In this document: one piece after another, positions 43,013-51,583 of the stretch
How the letters are laid out: the number at the start of each line of letters is the position of its first letter
Numbering within the stretch: position 1 is the first letter of the stretch
Assembly: GCF_009709575.1 (NCBI RefSeq)
Contig: NZ_WIXO01000001.1
Span: 4,838,001-4,902,000 of the forward strand
Length of the DNA: 64,000 nt
Direction of reading: 5' to 3'
From: Streptomyces taklimakanensis
GTDB taxonomy: Bacteria; Actinomycetota; Actinomycetes; Streptomycetales; Streptomycetaceae
Program-made: the position numbers and the translations under genes
Notes under the pieces: model-generated
Seen by the model: only the letters and a program-made list of their open reading frames with translations
Told to the model about the DNA's origin: nothing
The model's database searches: none

Positions 43013-43356
43013 GGATCGTTCCCGCCTCGCTCGGTGCCGGTTTCGGTGCCGGTTGGCGCCCGTGCCGCGCGATGGGGGCGCGGCCTCCCCATTGTGCTGG
43101 TCACCGTCCCGTACCCGGTCGCGGCCCGCCCAAGACCGGTCCCGGCCCCGACGGTGCCGATCGCCCGGTGTCCGGGCGGCCCGCCCCGCCGCGCGCGTAC
43201 GCGCTGCCCGCGCCCTCTCCGCCGTGCGGGGCCGGGGGAGGGGACGCGTCGTCGCCGCACCCCACCGGACCACGGCTTATGCGGATGAGAGGCACCCCGA
43301 AAGCTTGGTATGGTGTTCCCCGTCGCCGCGGCCGGAAGGCCGCGAGTCGCACACCG
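43013..43356. other. fdhD-tRNA-Leu intergenic region
   Basis: 344 bases holding the promoters of fdhD and the tRNA. TATGGT at 43309-43314 is a plausible tRNA -10, without a clear -35. CGCGGCC-GGAA-GGCCGCG forms a 7-bp hairpin (43327-43344) in the tRNA leader. Confidence 0.5.
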
Positions 43357-43441
43357 GTCCGGGTGGCGGAATGGCAGACGCGCTAGCTTGAGGTGCTAGT
43401 GCCCTTTATCGGGCGTGGGGGTTCAAGTCCCCCCTCGGACA
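43357..43441 (+). tRNA. tRNA-Leu (anticodon GAG)
   Basis: An 85-nucleotide class II tRNA. Acceptor stem GTCCGGG pairs with CTCGGAC (one G-U), the anticodon arm is CTAGC-TTGAGGT-GCTAG with anticodon GAG, and the T arm contains GGGGG-TTCAAGT-CCCCC. The variable arm is long as expected for leucine. The discriminator is A (43441); CCA is not encoded. It marks the left edge of the accessory region. Confidence 0.95.
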
Positions 43442-43449
43442 CAGCACAG

Positions 43450-43480
43450 AACCCCGCAGCCTTGTCGAGGCAGCGGGGTT
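43450..43480 (+). terminator. tRNA-Leu terminator
   Basis: AACCCCGC (43450-43457) pairs with GCGGGGTT (43473-43480), with an inner GCCT/AGGC stem, directly after the tRNA. Confidence 0.8.
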
Positions 43481-43642
43481 CTCGCGTTCGGGGCCGATGT
43501 CCGAGGCGGTCCGCCGAGCTCTGCCCGAGGCTGTGCGGGTCGCAGAACGGCAGCACATCCGGCACGATTTCGCCCGGAAGCGAGACGGGGACCGTTCGAT
43601 TGACGGGCCCGGGGATTCGGCGGGGCCGCGGTGCGTCCGTGG

Positions 43643-44221
43643 TCAGGTGAGCTGGTCGAGATCCTCCTGGTCGAGGCCGTCGATGTCCCAGACGACCATT
43701 TCGTTGTAGACGTCTGCGCGGCTCTGCATCAGGTGGAACGACTCCTCCAGCCAGGCCGACAGCGACGGATGGACGTTCTCCTCGATGGGGCCGCCGTCGG
43801 ACCAGCTGCCGACAGCCCCGGTGGCTCCGTCGACGAACAGACCGTAGAGCCAGTCGCTCTCGACGGCGAAGGGGATCCAGTGCTGCTTCCACTCGCCGTC
43901 TCGCTCCCCGTCGTTGTAGACGGCGTTCATGTGCTCGTTGACGCGGGTGATCAGGTAGGTCGGGAGAATGCCGTAGAAGTCGGAGATGAATTTTCCGGAG
44001 GGGCGAGGGCGCATACCGTCCGGATCATTGGGGTCGATCTGTACGCCGTTGTTCATGCGCAGCATGGCCGACAGCTCTTCGGGCAGAGCTGTTCCCAGCC
44101 GCGCTCTCGTGTGCGCCAGGGCATCCGGTGTCGCGCCTTCGTGGAGCTGTGCGTAGGAGCGTGGTGCGTTCCGGCGAAGCCACTCGGTGATCTGGCTCCA
44201 TACCGGAAGTTCGTACGTCAC
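43643..44221 (-). CDS. SMI1/KNR4 (SUKH) domain protein
   Basis: A 192-residue protein of the SUKH superfamily, common as immunity proteins of polymorphic toxins. It has LGTALPEELSAMLRMNNGVQID (the [LI]PxxLxxxLxxxNG signature), DFYGILP and WIPFAVESDWLYGLFVDG. GTG 44221 has GGAAGGAA at 7 bases. Lower GC at third positions than the neighbours and its place directly after the tRNA suggest transfer. No cognate toxin is visible here, so it may be an orphan immunity gene. Other SUKH roles are possible. Confidence 0.85.
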   Translation of the reverse strand: MTYELPVWSQITEWLRRNAPRSYAQLHEGATPDALAHTRARLGTALPEELSAMLRMNNGVQIDPNDPDGMRPRPSGKFISDFYGILPTYLITRVNEHMNAVYNDGERDGEWKQHWIPFAVESDWLYGLFVDGATGAVGSWSDGGPIEENVHPSLSAWLEESFHLMQSRADVYNEMVVWDIDGLDQEDLDQLT

Positions 44222-44580
44222 GAATCAATTCCTTCCGCGTCTTCGCTGCGCTGCCGCGGGCCCGGGGCCTTCTCCGCCGGACCGTGCCCGGTCAGCCGGG
44301 CACGACCGGCACCCGCACCGCACGCCTCCCGGTGCGCCCCGCCGGCCCGGCAGCCGTCCACCGCACCCTACGGGGACCTCGGCAGCCGGAGCGCCGCGCA
44401 GCGGAAGAGGAACACGGCGTCAGGCCTCGGACACCAGCCATCAGCGCGGAGGACGGGCGATGAAGCGGCCTGCGAGTCGGGTACGGGAGGACGTATCCCC
44501 AATGAAAGGGCTTCTCTGGAAAGGGGGTTGAGTTGATCGGATGAGCGCCACGGCGCTTCCTCTTCCGACATCATCGGACC
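44222..44580. other. Intergenic region before the DUF262 remnant
   Basis: 359 bases with an unremarkable base sequence. GCGCC-AC-GGCGC at about 44546-44558 is a short hairpin. No gene or terminator is clear; GGGTAC at 44479 has no matching -35. Confidence 0.4.
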
Positions 44581-44904
44581 ATGCAAAAGCTCGAAGCGCA
44601 CGAGATGCCCCTGCACAAGGTGTTCAGCAGCGACTACGACTTCCAGATCCCCGACTACCAGCGCCCCTACGCCTGGCAGGAGGAGCAGGCGACCCAATTG
44701 CTGACGGATCTGCTGGAAGCGCTGGACCGCGGGACGGACGAACCGTACTTCCTCGGTTCCGTCGTGCTCGTCAAGGACGGCGGGGCCCCGAGGGCGGAGG
44801 TCATCGACGGCCAGCAGCGCCTTACGACCCTGACCATCCTCCTGTCCGTCCTGCGCGACCTCACCGAGGACCCGGACCTGCGCGGCGACCTCGACGGACG
44901 CTGA
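44581..44904 (+). pseudogene. Truncated DUF262 (GmrSD N-terminal) fragment
   Basis: Only the first 107 residues of a DUF262 protein remain: HKVFSSDYDFQIPDYQRPYAWQ, FLGSVVLVK and VIDGQQRLTTLTILLSVL (the IDGQQR nucleotide-binding motif). Intact members such as the one at 49474 exceed 550 residues and continue with helical and DUF1524 HNH parts, all missing. The frame ends at 44904, beside the DGQHR fragment. A deletion seems to have joined two unrelated defence genes. Confidence 0.75.
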
Positions 44905-44921
44905 CCGTCGCCCCGGACGCC

Positions 44922-45755
44922 ATGGTGATCGCCATCGACGGCGAGCCCCAGACCACCGCCTGGCACGACATCTACCGGGACCCGGAGTCCTTCGACCTCA
45001 CCTACGCCGAGCTGGGCCGGCGAGTCCGCATCCCCTTCGAGCTCTACCTGGGACTCTCCCCGGCGGACGCGCGGCAGATCTTCTACGACCGCAACGTCAA
45101 GGGCATCGACGTCGCCAAGAACCTGGCCATGTCCATGGACCAGCGCGACCTCGCCACCCGCCTCGCCCACCTCGTCGGCGAGAGGCTCAAGATCGAGTCG
45201 GACGGCCGGCGGATGCCGTTCGGCACGCTGGTCAACGTCGGCAAGCGGCAGCTCACCAGGACCGACAAGGAGGTCGTGACGCTGTCCGCGCTGCGGGCGC
45301 TGATCGTCACCACCGTCTTCGGCGGCAAGGGCGTGCAGTACTCGGCGACCAACGTCCACGAGGGAGACCTGCCGCCCGACACCGACGCCGGCGAGGTGGA
45401 GACGGTCGTCGTCCGTCTGGTGTCCCGGCTGATCGAGGACCGTTTCCCGGACTTCGCCCGGCGCAGCGCGATCACCGCCCCGGCCGTGATGGCGGGCCTC
45501 GGCGTCCTGCTGCACCGCGCCACCCCCTGGTGCGACCCCGTCGACGCCATGAGCTACGAGACGGTCGAGCACCTGCTCGCCGACGTCCGCTGGGAGCGCG
45601 AACCCGCCTACTGGGACGGCGTCTGCGCCAGCGTCGGCTCCACCGGTCGGCTCAACTTCAGCGGCGGCGTGAAGGACTCCGCCGGCCGTGTCGCCGGCGC
45701 GCTCCTCGACCCGCACAGCGAGCTCGGCCGGAAGATCCGGGGTCTGTGGAGGTGA
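44922..45755 (+). pseudogene. Truncated DGQHR-domain (DndB-type) protein
   Basis: From about 44905 on, a different frame encodes the C-terminal part of a DGQHR/DndB-type protein: MVIAIDGEPQTTAWHDIY, IPFELYLGLSPADARQIFYDR, KNLAMSMDQRD and VVTLSALRALIVTT. ATG 44922 is the only candidate start. The N-terminal half is missing and the hallmark DGQHR reads DGEPQ (His replaced by Pro). It could still be translated as a 277-residue protein, by coupling from the DUF262 fragment, so it may or may not be functional. Confidence 0.7.
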
Positions 45756-45918
45756 ACAGGCCGGGGGTGCGGGTTCCCTGACGCCGGGACCCCACGGCCG
45801 ACGCCCCTCTCCGGATGGGCCCCGCCCGCGGGGCACGGCCCACGGCTCCCGCACCCACGCCCTGACCGCACACCGTGTGCGGCCCCGCTCACCATCACCC
45901 GCGACCTGGAAGGCCACC

Positions 45919-46932
45919 GTGACGATCACCGAGCACACCGAGCTGATCCGTCGCTTCGCCGACGACTTCACCGCCCTGCAGGAGGCCGTCCTCGCCCGCA
46001 TGAACGGGATCTGCGCTCCGGAGGCCGTCGCGGCCCTGGAACACGCCTCGCTCACCGGCCCCGTCACCGTCGTTCTCGCCCACGCCGACGTCCTCGCTCG
46101 CGGGGCCGTCCGGCGCGCGGAACTCTCGACCCAGCCCCCCCGAGCGACTGCGACGGCTGCGCGCACACGCGCGCAGGGTGCGACGGGCCCGGTCGCAGGC
46201 GGAGGCCCGGTACAAGGAGCAGCGTGCCCGCCGCCCCACCGGCCGCTCCCGACCGGTGGACGCGCTGGAGCTGAGAGTGGCGCGCAGGGTGTCCCCGGCG
46301 GCCTTCGCCGAGGCCCTGCGGCGGGAACTTTGCGACAGGGGACTGCCGGACGGCACGCCGCAGGCGCCGGAGAGCGACCTCGCCCGGTGGGACTGGGACC
46401 GGAGAACGGCAGGCGACGAACTGCCGGCACCGGTGCGTGAGCTGCGGGACTGCGACGACGACGCCTTCGTCCAGGCCCTCCTGCGCGATGCCCGCGAGGA
46501 GGAGAACCCGTACCTCCCGCACGACGCGGTGGTCGAACGGTGGAGCCGCCACGCCCGTACCGCGCTGGCCTGGGGCCGCTACGCGATCGGCCGGGCCGAA
46601 CGGGACGTACTCGCCTGCTCTCCCGCCCTGCGGCGCACCCGGCTCGACGCCCTGGACGACGCCTACCAGGACACCGCGGTCCTCGCCGCACGTTCACGCG
46701 AGGCCCAGCTCAGGGTCGCGGACCTCCACGACCGGATGCGGGCCCGCGTGACCGAAGGACCCTTCGCGGAACTCGTCGCGCAGTGTCGCGCCGCGGCTCT
46801 GACACGCTTCGCCGACGCCGAGCCCTCCGCCGCGCCAAAGGCCGGATCCCTCCCGCCGCCGCCCGGAAGGAGGAGGCGCGGATCCTGCGCTCACTCGGTT
46901 CCGGGGCCGGCCCCCTGCCGGTCGCCGCCTGA
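45919..46932 (+). pseudogene. Frameshifted helical protein of unknown function
   Basis: GTG 45919 (GGAAGG 5 bases upstream) opens VTITEHTELIRRFADDFTAL. The frame is broken at a run of seven C (46135-46141); removing one C gives ...QPPERLRRLRAHARRVRRARSQAEARY, continuing for about 220 codons. Near 46820 a missing base switches frame again, giving the sensible tail KEEARILRSLGSGAGPLPV and a stop at 46932. The two shifts compensate (total 338 codons). The product would be a highly charged, helix-rich protein. I do not recognise its family; homopolymer error or a true pseudogene are both possible. Confidence 0.6.
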
Positions 46933-46975
46933 TTCCCCGGCACGAGGCGGACAGCCCGACCACCCTGCGAATTGA

Positions 46976-47188
46976 CCTCCCTGTTCCCGGACGAAAGCGA
47001 GCGACGCTCCTCATGGCCCATTCCCGGTGGCGCCACATCTCCGTGGGGAGGCCCAGCGTCACACCTCCAAGACGCTCGACGCATGGGACCGAACTGCTCC
47101 AGCGGCGACCACAGCGACGTCCTCACCCCTGCTGACCCGAACGGTTCTGGGTCGTCGGTGGTGTGCGAGCGATCCGGCGGGGGCCGCG
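46976..47188. other. Gap before the transposase remnant
   Basis: 213 bases after the frameshifted gene with no recognisable coding sequence, hairpin or inverted repeat end of an insertion sequence. Confidence 0.4.
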
Positions 47189-47700
47189 CGGTATCCGGCA
47201 CCGTCGGCGCAGGAGGCGCTGCGGCTGCGGACGGTGGCCGCATTGGTGGCGGGGCGGGACCGTGAGGACGTGGCGGCGCTCTTCGGGGGGCGCCGAAGGT
47301 GGTCGATGTGTGGTGGGCGAAGTGGCAGGCCGGCGGCCGGGAGGCAAGCCGGTCGGGGCGCACCGGGTGCTCGGGGAGGCCGAGCAGGCCGCCGTGCGGC
47401 AGGCCGTCCTCGATCACCGGCCCCGTTATGTGGGACCGGGCGGGCAGCTGTGGACGAGGCGGCTGGTGGGCGAGCCGATCGCGAGGCTGTACCGGTGCGG
47501 CCGACCGAGCCCGGGGTGGGGCACGTACCCGAAACGGTGGGGGCCGTCCTTCCAGCGGCCGGACAAGCGGGCCGTCGAACGGAGCCCGGAGGCCGTGCGA
47601 CGCCGGCATGAGAAGACCTGTCCGAAGACCCGGGCGAGGGCGAGGACGGCGAAATCCTTTTCGTCGATCGCAGCGAGTGCTCCCGCTCTGTCCCGGGTGA
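47189..47700 (+). pseudogene. IS630-type transposase remnant
   Basis: Decayed N-terminal part of an IS630-family transposase, spread over at least three frames: RYPAPSAQEALRLRTVAALVAG and DREDVAALFG (47189-47288), VDVWWAKWQAGGREA (47302-47346), then LGEAEQAAVRQAVLDHRP, QLWTRRLVGEPIARLY and GTYPKRWGPSFQRPDKRAVE (to about 47600), and GEILFVDRS near 47648 (first catalytic Asp). The rest of the DDE domain is gone. No terminal inverted repeats or TA duplication were found. It records past mobile-element activity beside the defence genes. Confidence 0.65.
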
Positions 47701-48048
47701 CAAGGTCACAGTCCGCCTCCGCGCGGCATCCGAGGCGTCCCCGGGCACTGGTCAGCGGAACGGCAAGGCCGGGACCGGCCCTCCTGCCCGGCCCGTCCGG
47801 ACAAGGAGGCCGGCACGGCGGTGCCTTCCGGACTCCGTCCGGGCGAAGAGGACGGGGTGCGCCACGCTCGTCCCCGCCCTGGCCGCCACACCGCGGGCCG
47901 GTGCCGAACCTCGTTGAGCGGCCCGCCTGTGCCGGAACTCCCGGTCCTCACCCCTGCGGCTTTCGGCCATGGCCGACGGGCGTTCTTCCGCCCTGTCCTC
48001 CTCCCTGCCCAGACTGCTGGGCGGATCGCGGGGGAGAGGAGGTCTGGA
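47701..48048. other. Non-coding stretch upstream of the Mrr-like gene
   Basis: 348 bases, very GC-rich, with open shadow frames but no ribosome site or conserved motif; probably remnant DNA of the insertion sequence and the Mrr promoter region. Confidence 0.4.
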
Positions 48049-48789
48049 ATGGCTGCTCGCCGTGGACGCGGCGGAGGTGGCAGGCGCGGTGGGCGCCGCG
48101 GACACCGTCCGGTGGCGCGGCGCAGGCGCGGGGCCGGAGGCAGGACGGCGGTCGTCGGCGGCGCGGCGGTGCTGCTTCTGCTCGTCGCCTCCTGGGAGAC
48201 GGTCTGGCCGTACATCCTGGGGGTTGCGGTTGCCGCAGGTCTCGGCGGCCTGGTGTGGTGGCTGTGGCATACCGACCGAATCGTCCGAGGCGGGGACCGG
48301 GAGTGGCGGCAGGCGGACGCGGTGGAGGCCGGACGTCGGACGCTGGCCGAGGTGGACGCGATGTCCGGCACCGAGTTCGAGGAACTGGTGGCCGAGCTGT
48401 GCCGCCGGGACGGCTGTACGGAGGTCCGGCGCGTGGGCGGCTCCCACGACAACGGCGCGGACGTGGTCGGCCGGCTGCCGGACGGCCGGACGATGGTCGT
48501 CCAGTGCAAGCGGTATGTACCGACCCGCACTGTCGCGAGCCGCGAGATGCGCGACCTGATGGGAGCGAGGGTGCATTTCAGGGCCGATGTGGCGGTCTTC
48601 GTGACGACCTCGCGCTTCAGCGGTCCGGCCCAGGCGCTGGCGGTGGAGCACGACATCCTGGCCGTGCACCGCGACCACCTGGGTCTGTGGAACAACGGCG
48701 TCTCCCTGCCAACCCTGGCCGGCGTCAACGGCGCCGGCCAGGGCGACAGGGAACACCGTGCGCGCTGGAGGAGGACCTACGGCACGTAG
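48049..48789 (+). CDS. Membrane-anchored Mrr-like restriction endonuclease
   Basis: A 246-residue protein. A Gly/Arg-rich basic N-terminus (about 1-35) precedes two membrane helices (AVVGGAAVLLLLVASW; YILGVAVAAGLGGLVWWLW), then a PD-(D/E)XK nuclease of the Mrr/RecB type: FEELVAELCRRDG, GGSHDNGADVV (catalytic Asp) and MVVQCKRY (QxK). ATG 48049 has a perfect GAGGAGG 5 bases upstream. Mrr-type enzymes cut methylated or foreign DNA. Membrane tethering suggests it guards DNA entry or has a non-restriction role. Confidence 0.88.
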   Translation: MAARRGRGGGGRRGGRRGHRPVARRRRGAGGRTAVVGGAAVLLLLVASWETVWPYILGVAVAAGLGGLVWWLWHTDRIVRGGDREWRQADAVEAGRRTLAEVDAMSGTEFEELVAELCRRDGCTEVRRVGGSHDNGADVVGRLPDGRTMVVQCKRYVPTRTVASREMRDLMGARVHFRADVAVFVTTSRFSGPAQALAVEHDILAVHRDHLGLWNNGVSLPTLAGVNGAGQGDREHRARWRRTYGT

Positions 48790-49473
48790 CACACGCGGGC
48801 GGGCCGATGGTGAGACGACGGTGGCGTCCCGGTCCGGCGCGCCACGGCGGTGTCGCCCCGGCGGTCTCGTGGCAGCATTCTGGGGACGCACCACGGAAAC
48901 GGCGACGCGGTGCTCCGGCCGGCCGTCTCCCATGACGGAGAGAGCGCTTCGGGGGCCTTCACCGGGCCGGTTGGAATCCATGAAGCCGCGGGCTCGGCGC
49001 CTGCCGCCCGTGGTTCACTCCGTGTATGTCACAGGCGGTTTGGCCGGTGCCGACGATTCGTCCACCGCGCTGCCGAGGGGCACCGAGGAGCGGTTCGGTG
49101 GGCGGCGGTTCGCGCTCGGGCTCCGCGTCACGGACTGCCTGTGCGTTGCGGCCGAGAGGCGTGACGGGGTCCGGCCGGTGTAGGTGGTACGGGCTCACCG
49201 ATCGGTTCTGGGCCTGTGTGATGTTCCGCGACGGGGACACGGCACACGTCCGGCAGTCCTGGCCCCGCCACCTGTGGAACGAGGTGGCGGCCGCCCACCG
49301 CTGGAGGGGAGGAGCGGGGCAGGCCGGGACACGAGCGGTTCGGACTCACCATCTCCCCGGGCCACCGGCTGACAACGGCAGGCTCGCTCTCCCACTCAAT
49401 CGGAACGATCCCCCCACAACACCACGCGAAGGTCGGTAACGTGATCTAGGCCATACCGAGGGAGGGAGCCTGA
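48790..49473. other. Gap with a decayed methyltransferase-like tail
   Basis: 684 bases. At about 49180-49370 the plus strand reads RCRWYGLTDRFWACVMFRDG and WPRHLWNEVAAAHRW; after a frame change near 49320 GHERFGLTISPGHRL follows. This looks like the end of an actinobacterial peptide-maturation methyltransferase, but it is fragmentary. Nothing else stands out in the rest. Confidence 0.4.
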
Positions 49474-51309
49474 GTGCGTGCCGACACGGTCGATCTGAAG
49501 CGGATCTTCGGCAGGGACATCCGATACATGGTGCCGCTCTTCCAGAGACCGTATGTGTGGAACAGAGATGACAACTGGACTGCCTTTTGGGAGGACATCC
49601 GTCGTACCGCCGAGCAGGCCGAGGGAGCGGCGGAGACCGGTGACACCGTCTTTCCGCACTTCCTGGGAGCAGTGGTCTTCGACGAGGCGCGTTACGCCTC
49701 GTCGGACCTGGAAGCCCGGCAGGTCATCGACGGCCAACAGCGGCTCACCACCCTCCAACTGTTCCTGTTCGCCGCACGGCAGTCCGCCCAGAAGACCGGG
49801 GACGACCGCTCGGTGCGCTTGCTCAGCAGGTTCCTGGAGAATGACCCGGACCTGTACGACACCGAGCGCAACCCGGACCACCGCTTCAAGGTCTGGCCGA
49901 CCAACGCCGATCGGGACGAGTTCCGCTCCGTGATGAGCGGAGAAGACGGCAAGGGACGTCTGTCCGAGGCGGTCACCTACTTCCGGCGCGTCGTCAGCAG
50001 TTGGTTGGAGGACAGCGAGGATCCCAAGCAGAGGCTCGGCAGCCTGGTCCAGACTCTTCGGGAGCACCTGAGGCTGGTCATCATCGACCTGGAGGAACAC
50101 GATGACGCCCAGATGGTCTTCGAAACCCTCAACAGTCGAGGCACCCCGCTCGAACACGCGGACTTGGTGAAAAACCTGCTGTTCCGCGAAGCCGAGCACA
50201 CCGGGGTGGACACCGGCCGTCTGTACAGCACCTACTGGGAGCCCTTCGACCAGGACGAGTGGCGAGTCGACCAGACCACCGGACGCATCACACGCAGTCG
50301 GCTCGATGTCTTCCTGACTCACTGGCTCACCATGCGTACCCAGCGGGACTTCACCTTCCCCGCCCTGTTCAAGGAATTCGAGCGTTGGCAGCGCGGTCGG
50401 CAAGTGCCCGTTGAAGAGATCTTCGTGGAACTTTCCCGCTATGCGGAAATCTACGATGGCCTGGAGAACCGTGCGCCGGACGGAGTGGAAGGCCGCTTCC
50501 TGTACCGGGTGAAGGTCATGCAGTTGTCCACGCCGATGCCTCTGTTGCTGTGCTTGTACGGGATGGGGCAACGGCTGTCCGAGCAGCGGCGCGTACGGGC
50601 GATCCGGGGCATCGACAGTTATCTCGTGCGACGTTCCATTCTCAACCTCAGCAACAGGGACTACAACCACGTCTTCCGGGACCTCGTCGCCGCCGCGATC
50701 AGGCAGCCGGACCAAGCCGATGAGGCAGTCCTCAAGACGTTGGCCGCCATGCAGGGGCAGCACCGCGAGTGGCCGGCCGACGAAGAGTTCCGGAACGCAC
50801 TCGTCAACGATCCGATCTACCAGCGTCTCTACCGCCACCGGGTGCGCATCCTCCTCGAAGCGCTGGAGGACGCCCTGCGCACGCCACTGACCGAGCAGCT
50901 CGCCGTTCCTGTCGGGGAGAGCATCGGGTCCAAGCTCACCATCGAGCATGTCATGCCGCAGAGTTGGCAGGAGAACTGGCCAATCAACAGTGACGATCCT
51001 GACGCGACTGCCACTCGGGATGAGATCGTCCACACGCTCGGCAACCTCACCCTGGCAACCGCGAAACTCAACCCGGCCATCGGCAACATGGGGTGGCACG
51101 AGAAGCGGCAGTGGCTGGGGGAGCACAGTCTGCTCCGTCTCACCCATGGCACCTTGCTCAACCCTCCGCCCGGCACCGGGCTGGGGAACTGGGAACGAAC
51201 CTGGGACGAGACCCGCATCAGGCAGCGGGGGACCTACCTCGCGAACCTTGCGCTGCGGGTATGGCCTTCCGTCGACGAGCTTCTCGCCGAAGACATCGAC
51301 GACGAATGA
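49474..51309 (+). CDS. DUF262-DUF1524 (GmrSD-type) restriction protein
   Basis: A 611-residue protein joining a DUF262 domain (about 1-300; IRYMVPLFQRPYVW, FLGAVVFDE, VIDGQQRLTTLQLFLFA) and a C-terminal DUF1524 His-Asn-His nuclease (LTIEHVMPQSWQ and HTLGNLTLATAKLNP, about 495-560). GmrSD-type enzymes use NTPs to cut modified phage DNA; SspE-like phosphorothioate sensors share the layout. GTG 49474 is preceded by GGAGGGAG at about 7 bases. Codon use is less G/C-biased than in the core genes, suggesting transfer. Ends at its own terminator. Confidence 0.92.
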   Translation: MRADTVDLKRIFGRDIRYMVPLFQRPYVWNRDDNWTAFWEDIRRTAEQAEGAAETGDTVFPHFLGAVVFDEARYASSDLEARQVIDGQQRLTTLQLFLFAARQSAQKTGDDRSVRLLSRFLENDPDLYDTERNPDHRFKVWPTNADRDEFRSVMSGEDGKGRLSEAVTYFRRVVSSWLEDSEDPKQRLGSLVQTLREHLRLVIIDLEEHDDAQMVFETLNSRGTPLEHADLVKNLLFREAEHTGVDTGRLYSTYWEPFDQDEWRVDQTTGRITRSRLDVFLTHWLTMRTQRDFTFPALFKEFERWQRGRQVPVEEIFVELSRYAEIYDGLENRAPDGVEGRFLYRVKVMQLSTPMPLLLCLYGMGQRLSEQRRVRAIRGIDSYLVRRSILNLSNRDYNHVFRDLVAAAIRQPDQADEAVLKTLAAMQGQHREWPADEEFRNALVNDPIYQRLYRHRVRILLEALEDALRTPLTEQLAVPVGESIGSKLTIEHVMPQSWQENWPINSDDPDATATRDEIVHTLGNLTLATAKLNPAIGNMGWHEKRQWLGEHSLLRLTHGTLLNPPPGTGLGNWERTWDETRIRQRGTYLANLALRVWPSVDELLAEDIDDE

Positions 51310-51583
51310 CCGGCTGTCGGTCGGTGGCTCCGCGCGGACTCCCCGGAGTTCCGCGCGGAGTATCCCGGAACAGGGCCGCCCCTGAACCCTGCCTCTGGCC
51401 CGGAACACGGTAAGCCCTGTCACTGACGGTGGGTGCCTGGGCCGCTCCGGGCCTGTTCCGGTGAGGGCCGGTCGCCGGCACGGCATACCATCATGTGGAC
51501 AAGCACGTCCGGAAGGCCCGCGCCGCCCGACGGCGCACCGGCTCTTCCGGTCACGGACGACACCGGTGGGGGAATCCACGACC
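51310..51583. other. Gap between the restriction gene and htpG
   Basis: 274 bases with the terminator at its left end. No HAIR (HspR) or CIRCE element was found; a promoter could not be assigned. Confidence 0.45.
51328..51360 (+). terminator. Terminator of the DUF262-DUF1524 gene
   Basis: CTCCGCGCGGACTCC (51328-51342) pairs with GGAGTTCCGCGCGGAG (51345-51360) with one bulged base, 19 bases past the stop. Confidence 0.75.

Noticed and set aside
44479..44484. Another lone GGGTAC element
   Set aside because: Not preceded by a proper -35 at the required distance; likewise GGGTAT at 58131.
43357..51309. Attachment-site duplicate of the tRNA-Leu 3' end
   Set aside because: I found no second copy of the tRNA end (GGTTCAAGTCC) up to the right side of the accessory region.
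51310..51583. HspR or HrcA site for htpG
   Set aside because: Neither HAIR nor CIRCE could be found in the upstream region.
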